A stretch of 38,582 nucleotides of DNA from Betaproteobacteria bacterium UBA2293 (GCA_002345845.1 DDWF01000234.1:1-38582), one strand, 5' to 3'. Counted from the first letter of the stretch, positions 15,544 through 24,745 are shown. Notes: generated from the sequence alone by a model not told the origin. Numbers and translations: made by a program.

Positions 15544-16337
15544 GGGGTGACGGTCACCTGCAGTTGCGTCGGCGCCAGATAGTCGAGCACCACCGCACCA
15601 CCTTCGCCACGGGCGAGCATCTGCAGCAGCGGCAGGGCGCGCAGGGCCGGGATGGCCAGACGCTGGCTTTCCAGCCCCGGATCGGTGAGGGTTGCGGCGG
15701 TTGCCGCAGTGGGTGCCAGAGAGATCTGCGCGAGTGAGTGTTCGCTACGCTCCGGCGTCAGCAGCAACGCGACACCGGCGACGTCGGGGATCGGGCGGGC
15801 AGCATGCAGCGGTTCGGGATATTCGCTGTCGTAACTGATCAGCAGGGTCGGCTGTTGATCCAGCGTCACCTGGCCGAGGGCATCGATCAGGCCGGCGCCA
15901 AAGGTCGCGTCGTAGGCACAGATCACCTGGCAAGGGGCCATCGCGTGGGTGGCGATGCCCCAGTAGCCGGCGGCGGCGTTATGCACGGAATTGGTGAAGC
16001 GGGTCGGCGAAATCTGCCGATCGTCGCTCGCCAATTGTTCGCACAAGGCGTGGCAAGTGTGACCGTCGGCCCCGGAGGCCGAAAAAACCGTTGCCAGCGT
16101 AGACACATCGGCCTGTGCGTGGGCGGCGGCTTCCAGGCCGATGGCCAGGGTCAGCTTGACGACACGGCTGGCCCGCCGGCGTTCGGCCGGTGGCAGGATG
16201 ACCGGCGCCGGCAGGATGGTCGGCGCCAGCACGAAGTCGGCTTCGCCGCGCAGCACGGCGCGGGCCGCGGGCCAGTCGGCAAGGCCAGGGGCAAGGAAAC
16301 CGATGCCGGAAATCCAGGCGGTAAGCGAAGCGTTCAT
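15537..16337 (-). CDS. apeC: Ketosynthase-like chain-length factor (ApeC type)
   Basis: This 266-residue protein is shorter than a full ketosynthase (about 400). It starts MNASLTAWISGIGFLAPGL and keeps thiolase-fold signs: VFSASGADGHTCHALCEQL, TRFTNSVHNAAAGYWGIATH and AGVALLLTPE. The loop that holds the active-site Cys in true synthases reads CAYDATFGAGLIDA, without the usual A-C-S-S pattern, and the catalytic His motifs were not found. That fits a chain-length factor pairing with the adjacent ketosynthase. ATG 16337 overlaps the ketosynthase stop by 4 bp, as expected for equimolar subunits. Assignment as ApeC is by role and neighbour. Confidence 0.85.
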   Translation of the reverse strand: MNASLTAWISGIGFLAPGLADWPAARAVLRGEADFVLAPTILPAPVILPPAERRRASRVVKLTLAIGLEAAAHAQADVSTLATVFSASGADGHTCHALCEQLASDDRQISPTRFTNSVHNAAAGYWGIATHAMAPCQVICAYDATFGAGLIDALGQVTLDQQPTLLISYDSEYPEPLHAARPIPDVAGVALLLTPERSEHSLAQISLAPTAATAATLTDPGLESQRLAIPALRALPLLQMLARGEGGAVVLDYLAPTQLQVTVTPC

Positions 16338-17524
16338 TCGGCGACTCCGAAAGCCAGGCTGCAATTGCTGCCGCCGAAACCGAAGGAATTGGACAGGGCT
16401 CGCCGAATTTTGGCCGGCCGACTGCGCAGCACGTACTGGATGGGCAGCGCCGGGTCCACGGTAGCGGTTCCCGGGCTGCCGGGCAGCAGCCCCTCGCCCA
16501 GCGCCAGCGCGCAGATCACGGCTTCGACGGCACCGGCGGCGCCCAGCGTGTGGCCGGTAGCTCCCTTGGTCGAACTGCACGGTACGCGGTCGCCAAAGAG
16601 GCCGGCGATAGCCTTGCCCTCGGCGGCATCGTTGGCCGGCGTCGAGGTGCCGTGCAGGTTGATGTAGTCGATATCGGCCGCCGCCAGGTTGGCCGAGCGC
16701 AGCGCGGCGGTCATCGCCAGGCGGGCGCCGAGGCCGTCCGGATGCGGCGAGGACATGTGGTAGGCATCGCTCGACTCACCGGTACCGAGCAGCAGCACGC
16801 TGCCGGGCAGCAGGCCGGCGGGGCGTTCGAGCAGCGCGAAGGCGGCGCCTTCGCCGACCGAGATGCCATTGCGTGCCGGATCGTAGGGGCGGCACGGCAG
16901 TGGCGAAGTCAGTTCGAGTGAGGAGAAACCGTAGAGCGTCGTCAGGCACAGCGTATCGACCCCGCCGACGATGGCGGCATCGATGGTGCCGAGCGCCAGC
17001 TGGCGGGCGGCGGCGGCGAAAACCTTGGCACTTGATGAGCAGGCCGTCGAAATGGCCATGGTGATGCCGGTGATGGCGAAATAGGCGCGGGTGAATTCGG
17101 CCAGCGAGAAGGAGTTGTGCGTCGTCCGGTAGTTGAAGTCGGCCGGTAGCGCCCCGCTCACCGGGTCACGGCGGCGGTAGGCGAGCTCGGTCTGCAGGAT
17201 GCCGGCGGTGCTGGTGCCGAGGAAGACGCCGACACGGTCGCGGCCGTAGCGCTCGACCGCCAGGCGGACACGCTCGGCGAAGCCGTCGGTTTCCAGACCC
17301 ATCAGCGTCAGGCGGTTGTTGCGGCAGTCGTAGCGGGCCAGCGACGCCGGCAGGCAGATGTCGTCAACGCCAGCCACTTCGCCGATCCAGGTATCCAGCC
17401 GGACCGTTTCAAAGGCACAAGGGGCAAGACCACTGCGGCCATCGTGCAGTGCCGCGCGGGTGGCGTCGAGGCCGCGCCCGAGGCAGGTGGTGGCGGTGTA
17501 GTGGGAAAGCAGCAGCGGAGTCAC
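16334..17524 (-). CDS. apeO: Beta-ketoacyl-ACP synthase of the aryl-polyene system (ApeO type)
   Basis: The 396-residue thiolase-fold enzyme has all three catalytic positions: the Cys in ISTACSSSAKVF, the His in NLHGTSTPAND and the His in TKGATGHTLGAAGAVE. The C-terminal NSFGFGGSNCSLAFG is also standard. In the APE pathway this enzyme extends the aryl starter with malonyl-ACP units and pairs with the chain-length factor, encoded immediately downstream with a 4-bp overlap. It lies 68 bp downstream of the DUF1615-like lipoprotein gene, the widest gap in the operon between 17525 and 27323, so an internal promoter is possible there. Confidence 0.92.
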   Translation of the reverse strand: MTPLLLSHYTATTCLGRGLDATRAALHDGRSGLAPCAFETVRLDTWIGEVAGVDDICLPASLARYDCRNNRLTLMGLETDGFAERVRLAVERYGRDRVGVFLGTSTAGILQTELAYRRRDPVSGALPADFNYRTTHNSFSLAEFTRAYFAITGITMAISTACSSSAKVFAAAARQLALGTIDAAIVGGVDTLCLTTLYGFSSLELTSPLPCRPYDPARNGISVGEGAAFALLERPAGLLPGSVLLLGTGESSDAYHMSSPHPDGLGARLAMTAALRSANLAAADIDYINLHGTSTPANDAAEGKAIAGLFGDRVPCSSTKGATGHTLGAAGAVEAVICALALGEGLLPGSPGTATVDPALPIQYVLRSRPAKIRRALSNSFGFGGSNCSLAFGVAE

Positions 17525-17592
17525 GATGGGGCCCGGAACGATGTCCGGCGCATTTTAGCAGAGGGGCGCTGCTGGCGGCCTTCTGCCTCCGG

Positions 17593-18759
17593 TCAGAAGC
17601 GGCCGCGGGCGAGGCAGGTCCGATAACGCTTGTCCACCCGCTTGGCGAACCACTCGGTGGTCAGCTGGCGACTGATCTTCGGACTTTCCAGGTCAATGCG
17701 CGGCATCGCCTGGCGTGGCAGCGGCTTGCCGGCAGCGTTGTCGGCCAGGGCGAAGAGGCGCTGGAACAGCGGACTGTTGCCGAAGGCGGCGGTCTTTTCC
17801 AGCAGCAGGTCGCGGCGGATTTGCGGGCGGCTCATCGCCAGTTGCCCGGCAATGCCCAGGGCGGCTTCCTCGACGCTACTGGCGATGGTCGACACCTGGC
17901 CGTCCTCGTAACGCAGCAAGTCGCCGTCGAGCACCAGTGGTTTGCCGGTGACGCGGCCGAGCGCGGCCTGGAAGGCGGCGTTGCGGCTGCTGTAGCGGCC
18001 GGCGTTGAAATCGGCGAAGCGATAGACGATCTGGTCGTAGGGCACGGCGTAGTCGAGCAGGATGGCGCTGCCGAAATAGACGCCGCCGCGGCGGGTGAAT
18101 ACTTCGTCGCGCACTTTGCGTTCGACTGGATAAGGATAGTCGCGCTCCTGCACCTGCTGCTCGGCGAAGGCGATGCTGACCTGCATCGGGCCGCCGGTGC
18201 GCACCGGGTTGTAGCCGGCGAAGAGCTGCCGGCCGAAGGGTAGTTCGCCGATGATGTCCTCGAACAAAGCGTTCAGTTCGCGCTCGGTGCGCAGCGCCGC
18301 GATCCGCTTGTCGTAGCTGCGCCCATCCGGCGAATCCTTCTGCAGCGCGCTATCGAGGATCAGGCGGGGAATGCGGTATCTCTCGGCACGTTCCTGCAGT
18401 TCGCGGCGGACGATGCGCGGCAGGCCGGGCACCGCCGGATCGGCCTGGAAACTGGCTTCCTGTTCGATGATGGCGATGGCGGCGCAGTAGGTCTGCGTCG
18501 CCTGCGGCACCTCCAGTGTGCTGAAGGCGGTGTACAGATCGCTGGCCCAGCCGGCGCGATCCTTGGCGTAGCTCGGGATGAGACGGACGATGCGGCGCTG
18601 CGCCTCTTTCCCGTCGAGGTTCGCCGGCCAGGCGCTGGCGGTCTTGCCGTTGGCGCCGCGCGCCATGTCCGGCGGCAGGGCCGGGCCTTCCGGCTCGCTG
18701 TCGAGGAATGAGCAGCCGGCAACTGTCGCCAGCAGCAGGGCAGGCAGCCAGCGACGCAT
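17593..18759 (-). CDS. DUF1615-like lipoprotein
   Basis: The 388-residue protein starts MRRWLPALLLATVAGCSF, with a V-A-G-C lipobox; the start at 18759 is chosen so that this signal is at the N-terminus. The mature part resembles the DUF1615 family (a by-eye recognition), with segments such as YCAAIAIIEQEASFQADPAVPGLPRIVRREL and MQVSIAFAEQQ. 'EQEASFQADP' has the look of a lytic-transglycosylase-type Glu motif. It may therefore act on peptidoglycan or help an envelope machine pass the murein layer, which is inference. It is 4 bp downstream of the methyltransferase gene and inside the APE operon. Confidence 0.75.
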   Translation of the reverse strand: MRRWLPALLLATVAGCSFLDSEPEGPALPPDMARGANGKTASAWPANLDGKEAQRRIVRLIPSYAKDRAGWASDLYTAFSTLEVPQATQTYCAAIAIIEQEASFQADPAVPGLPRIVRRELQERAERYRIPRLILDSALQKDSPDGRSYDKRIAALRTERELNALFEDIIGELPFGRQLFAGYNPVRTGGPMQVSIAFAEQQVQERDYPYPVERKVRDEVFTRRGGVYFGSAILLDYAVPYDQIVYRFADFNAGRYSSRNAAFQAALGRVTGKPLVLDGDLLRYEDGQVSTIASSVEEAALGIAGQLAMSRPQIRRDLLLEKTAAFGNSPLFQRLFALADNAAGKPLPRQAMPRIDLESPKISRQLTTEWFAKRVDKRYRTCLARGRF

Positions 18760-18763
18760 GGCG

Positions 18764-19498
18764 TCAATACCCGGCTGGCGGCACGCGGCAGAGCAGCATG
18801 ATGTTGGCAAAGGGCTTGCCTTCGCTCATCGGTACGGTTTCGACGACGAAGCCGAGGTTACGCAGGATGTCCACCCATTCGGCCAGGCAACGGCCGTAGA
18901 GCTGCGGCAGGCGGTGGCCGCGGACGAAGGTGACGGCGTGATCGACCCAGTTGCACAGGTGATACGGCAGACCGGCGCTGGCGTCGCCGACGCGGGTGAG
19001 GAAGATGCCGCCGGGGGGCAGCGCGGCCCGGATGCGCTTGAGCACGTCCTTCTGCCGCATGTGATCGATGTAATGCAGGGCATCGAGGATGCTGACGACG
19101 TCAGCCTGACCAAAATCGACCTTGCACATGTCGCCCTGGCGGATGGCGACGACTGGATGATCGTGGCCGAAGGCGCGGGCGGCGCGATCGACGTCTTTCT
19201 GCATCAGTTCGAAGCCGCGCAGTTCGAGCGGTTGCGGTGGAGCCGGCCAGTCGGCCGGCCAATTGCCGGCAGCGTGCAGTTTCTGGGCGGCGAGCAGCCA
19301 GGCAAACAGGCTGCCCTGGCCGCAGCCGAGATCGAGGAATCGGCTGGCGCCGGCAAACAGGCCGCGGCGCAGCAGCTCGCGGAAGATGCAGTCGGAGGAC
19401 AGCTTGCCGCGGGCGTAGTGGTAGGCGAAATGGCTGCCGGAACGGAAGGGGCGGCTGGCTTCGTCGAGCAGGGCGGGCAGGAAGCGGTGGGCGGTCAT
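18764..19498 (-). CDS. SAM-dependent methyltransferase of the APE locus
   Basis: This 244-residue class I methyltransferase has the SAM motif FLDLGCGQGSLFAWLLA, an acidic end of strand 2 in LRGFELMQKDVDRA, GDMCKVDFGQADVVSILDALHYI and a post-II region ALPPGGIFLTRVGD. O- or C-methylation of the aromatic head group is a known feature of several aryl polyenes, so this enzyme may modify the aryl ring or the polyene carboxylate. Substrate choice cannot be read. The ATG at 19498 overlaps the stop of the deacetylase-like gene by 4 bp. The protein has no signal peptide and is expected to be cytoplasmic. Confidence 0.85.
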   Translation of the reverse strand: MTAHRFLPALLDEASRPFRSGSHFAYHYARGKLSSDCIFRELLRRGLFAGASRFLDLGCGQGSLFAWLLAAQKLHAAGNWPADWPAPPQPLELRGFELMQKDVDRAARAFGHDHPVVAIRQGDMCKVDFGQADVVSILDALHYIDHMRQKDVLKRIRAALPPGGIFLTRVGDASAGLPYHLCNWVDHAVTFVRGHRLPQLYGRCLAEWVDILRNLGFVVETVPMSEGKPFANIMLLCRVPPAGY

Positions 19499-20298
19499 GA
19501 TGGCAAGGCGGAGGCGAGGGTGACGGAGGTGAGGCGGTGTTCGCTGAGGGTTGCCAACAGACTCGGCAGCACCTCGAGGATGACCGCCTGGTCGGCTGGC
19601 GTGCGGGCGGCGTGGCCGTCGTGCAGGAGCAGGATGTCGCCGGCGGCCAGATTGCGGATCAGGCGGTTGTAAACGATCTGCGGGTCGCCTTCGCGGGTAT
19701 CGAACGGCCGCCGTGTCCATGAGGCGAGTCGCAGGCCGAGGCGGCTGAGCACCGGATCGAGCAGTGGGTTGCGCAGGCCGGCGGTCGGCCGGAAGAAACG
19801 CGGCGCCTGGCCGGTGATGTCGGCCAGCGTCGACTGAGCGGCGGCGATGTCGGCGGCCAGGCGCCGGCTGCCGAAGGTGGCGAACAGCGCCGAGTGCGAA
19901 TCGCCGTGATTCTCGACGCGATGGCCGCGAGCGACGATTTGGCGACACAGCGCCGGATGGCGGCGAGCGACGTGGCCGATGCAGAAGAAGCTGGCCTTGG
20001 CGCCGGCGTTGTCGAGCAGGTCGAGGACGCGTGGCGTGACTTCGGGATCGGGACCATCGTCGATGGTCAGGGCGATTTCGCGGCGGGTGCTGGCGGTAGC
20101 CGGCAGGCGGTTGATATTGGGGCCGAGCAGTGTCGTCCGCGGCAGCAGGCCGGCGGTGATCAGCACGCCCTGGTTGGCGGCGACGGCGGCCAGGGCCCAC
20201 GGCCAGCTGCCGGGCACGACGAGCAGGCTGGCGCCGGCGGCGGCATGGGTGAGCAGCGATAACTTGACGAAGGGGCTGGGAGTCCAGGGCGAAGACAT
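19495..20298 (-). CDS. Polysaccharide deacetylase (NodB-like) family protein
   Basis: The 267-residue protein has hydrophobic N-terminal segments (LSLLTHAAAGASLLVVPGSW, ALAAVAANQGVLITAGL) and then a NodB homology domain. Motifs include ALTIDDGPDPEVTP (catalytic and metal Asp), HRVENHGDSHSALF (metal His pair), RFFRPTAGLRNPLL and ILLLHDGH. The enzyme class removes acetyl groups from chitooligosaccharide, peptidoglycan or other glycans outside the cytoplasm. The start is ATG 20298 (MSSPWTPSPF), 7 bp after the hydrolase stop; the longer upstream frame is not coding. A role in modifying a sugar-bearing pigment lipid is possible but not shown. Confidence 0.87.
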   Translation of the reverse strand: MSSPWTPSPFVKLSLLTHAAAGASLLVVPGSWPWALAAVAANQGVLITAGLLPRTTLLGPNINRLPATASTRREIALTIDDGPDPEVTPRVLDLLDNAGAKASFFCIGHVARRHPALCRQIVARGHRVENHGDSHSALFATFGSRRLAADIAAAQSTLADITGQAPRFFRPTAGLRNPLLDPVLSRLGLRLASWTRRPFDTREGDPQIVYNRLIRNLAAGDILLLHDGHAARTPADQAVILEVLPSLLATLSEHRLTSVTLASALPS

Positions 20299-20305
20299 GG
20301 CGGGA

Positions 20306-20953
20306 TCAGCGGCCAGGATAGCCGGCAAGAAAATGTTCCCACAAAAGCTGCCAGGCCGGCCAGTCATGGCCACCGGGTACGGCCAGCCGGTCGGCTGGCG
20401 GGAAACGCTCGGCGATGCGCTGCATGCCCTTGGCGAAGCGGTCGTCGCGACCATAGCCGACGAATACCGGGAAATCGGCCGGCGGCCGTTGCAGCCAGCG
20501 CCACATGCGGAATTCGGGATCGTCGAGCTGCCCTGCTTCCGGCGTCCAGGTTTCCAGACCGCCGGCGCGGTCGATGGCATTGATGGTCAGCCGGCTGCCC
20601 GGATAGGGGGCGAGCAGGCATAGGCCATCGACACAACCCGGGCTGTCGGCGACATGACACAGGCTGAGCAGGCCGCCCAGCGAGATGCCGCCGAGCCACA
20701 GGCGCTGGTAGCCCTGTTCGCGGGCCGGGGTCAGGATGTGTTGCTGCAGTGCCGGCAGCGCCTGGCCGCCGGAAATGGTTTCCAGATCGAAAGCGACGGC
20801 AGTGACGTCGAGCGCCAGGCCGCGGCGCTCGACCGCGGCGAAGAAGCCGGCGGCGACGTAGTCTTCCGGCGTCATGTAGGCCCCGGGCAGGAGCACGATC
20901 AGCTCGCGGGCGCCCGCTGTGGTGTGGCGGAGGGTGCGCGGGGCGTTGCTCAT
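20306..20953 (-). CDS. Alpha/beta-hydrolase fold protein
   Basis: The 215-residue protein has LIVLLPGAYMTPEDY near the N-terminus, the nucleophile elbow LGGISLGGLLSL (Ser), an Asp-containing VFVGYGRDDRFAKGM and a C-terminal His in VPGGHDWPAWQ. These make a complete Ser-Asp-His set. The ATG at 20953 overlaps the exporter stop by 4 bp. APE clusters usually have a hotdog thioesterase (ApeK), and none was recognised here, so this hydrolase may release or transfer the polyene chain. That role is inferred from position only. Confidence 0.85.
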   Translation of the reverse strand: MSNAPRTLRHTTAGARELIVLLPGAYMTPEDYVAAGFFAAVERRGLALDVTAVAFDLETISGGQALPALQQHILTPAREQGYQRLWLGGISLGGLLSLCHVADSPGCVDGLCLLAPYPGSRLTINAIDRAGGLETWTPEAGQLDDPEFRMWRWLQRPPADFPVFVGYGRDDRFAKGMQRIAERFPPADRLAVPGGHDWPAWQLLWEHFLAGYPGR

Positions 20954-23271
20954 CGGGCGGTTCCACGTGGAACGAAAATGGCCGCCAGCAGCAGCGCCAG
21001 GAAGGCGCCCGGCCCCACCGTGACCCCGACCGCATGCAGTACCGGCACTTCCGACAGGGCCAGGGTGCCGAAGCCGATGCTGGTGGTGATGGTGGCGATC
21101 AGCATCGAGGCCAGGGTCTCCGGATCGAGGCGATGGTTTTCCTCGGCGCGATCGAAGAACAGCGCGTAGTTGGAGCCGACGGCGACGATCAGCAGCATGC
21201 CGATCAGGTGCAGCAGGTGCAGCCGTTCGCCGGCCAGGTGCAGGCCGGCGATGACGATGATCACGGCGAGCAGCAGCGGCAGCATGACCGCCGCCAGGCG
21301 CCGCGGCGAACGCAGCGTTACGGCGAGCAGCAGCAGCACGGCACCGAGGCCGCTCAGCGCGAGCAGCATGGCTTCCTGCAAATAGTCGTTGTAGAGCTGG
21401 TTGAACTCGGCCTTCATGTCGATGAACAGGGCGCCGGACCCGGCCAGCGCCTGGCGCAACTGCCCGGCGTCGATATCGTTGGCCGCCGGGCGTACCGGCA
21501 GCAGCGCGCTCCAGCCCCGGCTGCCATGCAGCAACAGGGCGTCGACGGCGAGACCGAGATGGGTGCCGTCGAGGTCGGTGCGGGTTAGCGGAGCCTGTTG
21601 CCGGGCGAGCGCCAGATCGGTGAGGAAGGGCTCGAGCTTGGCGGCTGCCAGCGGTGAATCTTTGAGGGCCTCGGTCAGACGTTGGCGCAATTCGTCGCTT
21701 GCCGGCAGGCTGGCCTGGCGGGCCGCCTGTCTGGCCTGGCTGGGCAGGAATCGGGCCGGGCTGTCGTAGCCGGCGATCTGGCCGGCGGCAACCAGATCGT
21801 CGAGGCGAGCGCCGGCTGTCTCGGCCGCTTGCAGGGCGCTCTCGCGGTCGGCGCCGCTGACCAGGACGAGATAGCGCGAGTCGGGAGCACCGAGATCGGC
21901 GCGCAGGGCCATGTCGATTTCGCTGTCGGCAGCGCTGACCGGGCTGAGCGCCGATAGATTCGGGTTCCACAGTGCGCCGCGCTCGCTGGCGAGCAGTGCG
22001 GCGGCGGCCAGCGCCAGCAGGAGGACTGGCCAGCGGAGGACGTGCAGGCGTTCGATGAGGCCTTCCAGTCGCCCGCCGAGCGGTCGTAGATCGCGCATCG
22101 GCAGTTCGTTCCCGGCTAGTTTCGGCAGCACGAAACGGGTGACCAGGGCGGCGGTGACGACGCCGGTCAGCGCATACAGTCCGAGTTGCGCGAGACCGGG
22201 GAAGCCGGAGAAAAGCAGCACGCCGAAGCCGGCTACCGAGGTCAGGACGCCGAGACGGACGGTCGGCCAGAAGCGCTGGCGCCAGGCTTCAACGCCGCTG
22301 CGCCCGGACTGGACGAAATAATAGATGGCGTAATCGACCGATTCGCCAATCAGCGCGGCGCCGAAGCCGACGGTGATGCCGAACACCGTGCCGAAGATCA
22401 GGCTGACCGCGACGATGCCGGCCAGGGCGCCGGAAATCACCGGCAGCAGACCGAGACCGAGCAGGCGCGGCGAGCGGTAGACGAAGAGCAGGACGGCGAT
22501 GATGGCACCGGAACTGATCAGCGACAGGCGGGTCACTTCGCTGACGATGGTGGCCCGAGAATTGACGGCAAACAGACCGGGGCCGGACAACTGCAGCGTG
22601 AATTCGGGATTGCCGCCGCTGCTGGCGGCAAATTCGCGGCGAATGCGCTCGATCGCCGCCTGCTGACCGTCGGTGTCGGAGCCGAGGGCGGCCGTCTGCA
22701 CCAGCAGCATGGCCCGCTCGCCATCGCGCGAAGCCCAGACGCCGGCCCGATTGGCCGGCTCGTTGCCACCGCCGAGGGCGCCGAGCAGCGCCATCAGCTC
22801 GCCGGTGGGATCGCGCGGCAACAGGTTCTTCAGCATCATGCCGGCCGGTGAAGCGAGGCGGTCGATGCTGTCGCCGATGGCGGTGCGCAGGCCGTCGATG
22901 GTGAAGCGTTCGGGGCTGATCGCCGGGCTGAGCAGGTAGCGGTGACGGAGCAGGAAATCGCGGTCGGCATCCTGGCTGCCGGCTTCGCCGTTCTGCACCG
23001 AGAGAAAATCCGGGCCGGACACCAGGCGCCGGTGCAGGTCGCGCGACAGGCCGGCACGCTGTTCGGCGTCGCCGCCGGCGATGGCGATCATCAGCAGGCG
23101 GGCGACGGCGCCCTCCTTCAACTGGTCGACCAGCACCTGCTGTTCGGCCGTCGGCCGCGCCGGCAGGAAGAAGGACATGTCGGCGCTGAAGCGGCTCTGC
23201 CAGACAATGGCGGTGCCGACCAGCATGGCCAGCAACCAGAGCAGGAAGACGTGGCTGCCGCGACGACTCAT
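20950..23271 (-). CDS. MMPL/RND-family exporter of the APE locus
   Basis: The 773-residue protein has the RND/MMPL layout: one N-terminal membrane helix, a large periplasmic loop, a bundle of five helices, a repeat of the same pattern, and a short tail. The first bundle includes FGTVFGITVGFGAALIGESVDYAIYYF, and the second includes VAVGSNYALFFDRAEE. Such proteins move lipids and lipid-linked products, driven by protons. APE clusters contain an exporter of this type together with a LolA-like carrier, as here (LolA gene overlaps by 4 bp). A parS-like site lies in the last codons (encoding Val767-Thr771). Confidence 0.92.
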   Translation of the reverse strand: MSRRGSHVFLLWLLAMLVGTAIVWQSRFSADMSFFLPARPTAEQQVLVDQLKEGAVARLLMIAIAGGDAEQRAGLSRDLHRRLVSGPDFLSVQNGEAGSQDADRDFLLRHRYLLSPAISPERFTIDGLRTAIGDSIDRLASPAGMMLKNLLPRDPTGELMALLGALGGGNEPANRAGVWASRDGERAMLLVQTAALGSDTDGQQAAIERIRREFAASSGGNPEFTLQLSGPGLFAVNSRATIVSEVTRLSLISSGAIIAVLLFVYRSPRLLGLGLLPVISGALAGIVAVSLIFGTVFGITVGFGAALIGESVDYAIYYFVQSGRSGVEAWRQRFWPTVRLGVLTSVAGFGVLLFSGFPGLAQLGLYALTGVVTAALVTRFVLPKLAGNELPMRDLRPLGGRLEGLIERLHVLRWPVLLLALAAAALLASERGALWNPNLSALSPVSAADSEIDMALRADLGAPDSRYLVLVSGADRESALQAAETAGARLDDLVAAGQIAGYDSPARFLPSQARQAARQASLPASDELRQRLTEALKDSPLAAAKLEPFLTDLALARQQAPLTRTDLDGTHLGLAVDALLLHGSRGWSALLPVRPAANDIDAGQLRQALAGSGALFIDMKAEFNQLYNDYLQEAMLLALSGLGAVLLLLAVTLRSPRRLAAVMLPLLLAVIIVIAGLHLAGERLHLLHLIGMLLIVAVGSNYALFFDRAEENHRLDPETLASMLIATITTSIGFGTLALSEVPVLHAVGVTVGPGAFLALLLAAIFVPRGTAR
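20960..20973. other. parS-like centromere site 2, GTTCCACGTGGAAC
   Basis: This is a perfect 14-bp palindrome equal to the ParB-binding core. It lies in the 3' end of the exporter gene, where it encodes Val-Pro-Arg-Gly-Thr, the same frame and nearly the same residues as site 1. Confidence 0.9.
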
Positions 23272-23837
23272 TTGCCGGCGATCGGCTCGATGGTCAGCAC
23301 CGAGCGATCGCCGTCGGCCTGCAGGTATTCGATGCCGAGCACCTGGTTGCGGCTGCCGGTGACGACGATGCGCAGGATCACCGCCGCAATGCGCTGGTCA
23401 CTCGGCAGCAGGGTGAGCACCCACTTCTCGGTGGTGCCTGACAGATGCAGAGCGTAATTCTTCTCCAGGGCCGCCCGGTCGCCGCTCAGCGTGCCGCGGA
23501 TGCTGTCCACGAAAGCCAGTGCTTCCGGCTGATTGGCAAGGCTGATGGTCAGCTTCTGCTGTTCGCGTTCGATGCTGACCTTGTCCTTGTCGAGTACCAG
23601 GATCTCCGGTTTCGGCGTCTGCGTGCGTTTTTCCAGGCGATCGGGAGCGCTGTAGCTCATCTCGCCGGTGGACACGACGGGCTTGTCGAGCAGCGAGATG
23701 TATTTCTTCTCGACGAACTTGGCCCGGCCGCCTTTGTGCGCTGCCAGGCCGGCCATCAGCTGGCCGATGTCGAAGGCGGCGCTGGCTGGCAGGGTCAGCG
23801 CCCCGAGCAAGAGGCCGAGAAGGATTTGCTTGTTCAT
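23268..23837 (-). CDS. LolA-like outer-membrane lipoprotein carrier protein
   Basis: The 189-residue protein has a signal peptide (MNKQILLGLLLGALTLPASA). The mature part has the LolA/LolB fold pattern: RAKFVEKKYISLLDKPVVSTGEMSYSAPDRLEKRT, then KVSIEREQQKLTISL. It is the periplasmic shuttle type. In the APE setting it would take the lipid-linked polyene from the MMPL exporter to the outer membrane. It overlaps the exporter by 4 bp and the acyltransferase by 4 bp. The start at 23837 gives the best signal peptide. Confidence 0.88.
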   Translation of the reverse strand: MNKQILLGLLLGALTLPASAAFDIGQLMAGLAAHKGGRAKFVEKKYISLLDKPVVSTGEMSYSAPDRLEKRTQTPKPEILVLDKDKVSIEREQQKLTISLANQPEALAFVDSIRGTLSGDRAALEKNYALHLSGTTEKWVLTLLPSDQRIAAVILRIVVTGSRNQVLGIEYLQADGDRSVLTIEPIAGK

Positions 23838-24745
23838 TTTTTCTGCCAGAAGTCGAAGAAATTGAACCAATTGTAGGGGGCCAGCCGGCAATAGTGGGTA
23901 AGCCTTTCGGCATAGCGCTGCTGGGCGGCCTGCATCGCCGCCGCTCGTTCGCTACGTGGCGTGTCGGTGAAGTCGGCCAGCGGTTCGAAATGGATGCGGT
24001 AGCGGTTGCCGCCGAGATACAGCCCGGTCATGAAATAGACCGGGCGGTGCAGCATCGCCGCCATACGGAAGGGGCCGGTCGGGAAAGGCGCCGGTTGGCC
24101 GAGGAAGTCGCAATCGACGGTCGCGTCGTCGCCGAGCTGGCGGTCGGCCAGCATGCCGACGAGGTAGCCCTGATCGAGCCGGTCGCGCGCCTGCAGCATC
24201 GAATCCATGCGCCCGAGGGCGATGATGTCCTCGGTCGCCGCCGGGTTGATGGCTTCCAGCGTGGCGTTGATCTTGCGGGCGTTTTCCTCGTACATCAGCA
24301 TCGCCACCCGGAGCCCTGCCCGGTTGCGGCCGAGGGCGCGCAACACCTCGAAACTGCCGAGATGGGCGCCGATCAGCAGGGCGCCGGGCTGGCGTTCGAG
24401 CGAGGCATGCAGTTCCTCGGCGCCGATCACCTCGATGTCGAACAGGTCGAAGCGGTCGTTGAGCAGGTAGATGCGGTCGTGGATGGTGCTGGCGAAGGCG
24501 AGGACATGGCGGAAACCATCGGACCACTCGGCCCAGCGGCCGAGCGCCCGGTGCAGATAGGCGCGGCTGGCGCGCCGGGCGCGGGCGGCGAACAGTACGT
24601 AATAGGCGGCGATGCCGTAGAGCACGACGCGCCCGATGCGCCGGCCGAAAGTCAGCGAGATCCACACCATCAGGCGGAGGATGGCGAGATTGCTTTTCTC
24701 CTGCTGGCGCAGCCAGTCGGTGCCGGCCGGCGGCTCCTCGCTCAT
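23834..24745 (-). CDS. LpxL/HtrB-type acyltransferase of the APE locus
   Basis: The 303-residue protein belongs to the lipid A lauroyl-acyltransferase superfamily. It has an N-terminal membrane segment (VVLYGIAAYYVLF), the HX4E motif in IGAHLGSFEVLR and the FPTGPFRMAAMLHRPVYFMTGL region. In the enterobacterial APE cluster the acyltransferase of this kind is fused to a glycosyltransferase (ApeJ). Here it is a separate gene, with a stand-alone GT2 at 11619-12377. It probably transfers the polyene acyl chain, or a fatty acid, to a lipid carrier at the inner membrane. Both neighbours overlap by 4 bp. Confidence 0.87.
   Translation of the reverse strand: MSEEPPAGTDWLRQQEKSNLAILRLMVWISLTFGRRIGRVVLYGIAAYYVLFAARARRASRAYLHRALGRWAEWSDGFRHVLAFASTIHDRIYLLNDRFDLFDIEVIGAEELHASLERQPGALLIGAHLGSFEVLRALGRNRAGLRVAMLMYEENARKINATLEAINPAATEDIIALGRMDSMLQARDRLDQGYLVGMLADRQLGDDATVDCDFLGQPAPFPTGPFRMAAMLHRPVYFMTGLYLGGNRYRIHFEPLADFTDTPRSERAAAMQAAQQRYAERLTHYCRLAPYNWFNFFDFWQKK

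Noticed and set aside
15979..15987. TTATGCACG as a second DnaA box
   Set aside because: It has a mismatch in the last position, is isolated and lies inside the chain-length-factor gene.
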